Source: Clusia tigrina
Lineage: Eukaryota > Arthropoda > Insecta > Diptera > Clusiidae
NCBI GenBank assembly: GCA_920105625.2
Contig: OV050030.1
Span: forward strand, 426,424,740-426,488,739
Reading direction: 5' to 3'
DNA: 64,000 nucleotides
Shown here: in pieces, positions 63,110 through 64,000 of the stretch
Layout of the letters: each line of letters begins with the position of its first letter
Numbering within the stretch: the first letter of the stretch is position 1
Program-made: the position numbers and the translations under genes
The notes under the pieces: generated by a model
Database searches by the model: none
What the model saw: only the letters and a program-made list of their open reading frames with translations
What the model was told of the DNA's origin: nothing

Positions 63110-64000
63110 ATGCAGCTACTGAAAGTCAACGCAACTGCGTTGATTGCCGCATTATTTGTGGTGAACTGTGCTAGGGCAGAAAAAGGTACAGACTAATAGT
63201 GTGAAATATAAAAAAACCAGGACACCTATTTTAACATCAGTTCGTTTTGTACAGCTCTTTATTGCTATTACGGCTCATGGTCTACCTACAGAAGCGGCGC
63301 TGGAGCTTTCAAAATTAATAACCTTCAAGATGCCAAAGGTTTGTGCACGCATCTTGCGTACTCATTTTTCTTAATAAATTTGGAATATTCTGCGTTTCTG
63401 GATTTCGGTCAAGACAAGGAAGGAATTTTAAGTAAAATATTTTGGAAAAGAAAATCAAGCACACAAACTAATTTTTTTATTTGTTACCGAAGCCAACATC
63501 AAGGACGTTATGGACTTAAAAAAAATCCAACCAAACTTAAAGATACTGATGGCAGTAGGCGGGTATAATGATGGTTCCAAAAAGTATTCAGTCATGGCGT
63601 CAAATTCTGCAAATCGTGCAATTTTCATCAACTCGGTTGTGAAGTTGATGGACGAATATGGCTTCGATGGTTTGGACTTGGATTGGGAGTATCCTGCACA
63701 AAACGGTGGTGCCACAGAAGATAAGGCGAATTATGTTACTCTATTAAAAGAATTGCACGATAGGTGAGTGTGCGGCAGTGACACAACAAAGTCTGCAGCA
63801 GATTTTCTTTCATTGTCCCAGAGTTTTAATGCATTTTTGCTTTCTTGTTAGTTTTAATTACATGAAAAAATTGCTGGTGGTTGCCTGTGCTGCAGCAGAA
63901 TTTGCTGTTCTCGCGTCTTATAATATAAAAGAAATAGAAAAATATGTCGATTTTATCAATGTGATGACCTATGATCTCGGCGGCTTTTGGGATGGCGTAA
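63110..64000 (+). CDS. secreted GH18 chitinase, 5' part (cut by window end)
   Basis: Glycosyl hydrolase family 18 enzyme expected to cleave chitin extracellularly. Exons: 63110-63185, 63255-63407, 63493-63763 and 63852 onward past the window. The first exon encodes a signal peptide (MQLLKVNATALIAALFVVNC). The TIM-barrel starts CYYGSWSTYRSGAGAFKINN and GLCTHLAYSFF. Strand 3 is LKILMAVGGYNDGSKKYS. The catalytic DxxDxDxE motif is intact in YGFDGLDLDWEYP, and the substrate-site motif FINVMTYDLGG follows. The loop after AYSFF is shorter than usual, and the second intron uses a weak donor (GTCAAG), so that border is the least certain; a missed small exon is possible. Family and activity class are firm. 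The paralogue (Cht4/8/9-like) is not assigned. Confidence 0.88.

Overview
This is eukaryotic nuclear DNA from a higher (schizophoran) fly, probably a tephritid-like fruit fly. It is AT-rich, with intron-split genes using GT-AG splice sites, long noncoding spacers, (TA)n, (TAA)n and CA/GT microsatellites, minisatellites and decayed LINE and mariner copies. The recognisable proteins (Tdc1, Tdc2, Mob4, Rab2) read almost like their Drosophila counterparts. The family-level guess is an inference; no search was run.

Layout. 1954-4201 (-): a complete SLC37-type sugar-phosphate exchanger, including a 36-nt in-frame exon. 5631-10125: two intact MADF-BESS genes in head-to-head inverted orientation (5631-7511 -, 8507-10125 +) with identical exon lengths and conserved intron sequence. 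10126-15111: repeats, LINE fragments and a mariner remnant. 15112-20007 (-): Tdc1. 20008-31488: spacer with LINE and SINE copies, minisatellites and an unrecognised two-exon gene for a small secreted protein (28969-29742 +). 31489-38722 (-): Tdc2, with a small candidate gene inside its seventh intron and a likely 5'UTR exon near 39780-40030. 38723-45917: repeat-rich spacer. 45924-46874 (+): an Rpp25-like Alba-domain protein. 46925-49784: LINE debris, a 20-bp minisatellite and long (TA)n. 49785-52108 (-): Mob4. 52961-55634 (+): Rab2, divergent from Mob4. 55635-63000: a 16-bp minisatellite, an antisense LINE with a nested short insertion, and tRNA-derived SINE copies. 63110-64000 (+): the 5' part of a secreted GH18 chitinase gene cut by the window end.

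How the genes relate. Tdc1 and Tdc2 are paralogous tyrosine decarboxylases catalysing the first step of tyramine/octopamine synthesis. They are kept as a same-strand tandem pair, as known from Drosophila. Mob4 (STRIPAK subunit) and Rab2 (ER-Golgi/lysosomal trafficking GTPase) are unrelated but share an 850-bp divergent promoter region. No operon-like logic is expected. All exon boundaries were deduced by eye from reading frame, splice sites and family knowledge, and every full-length model closes in frame.
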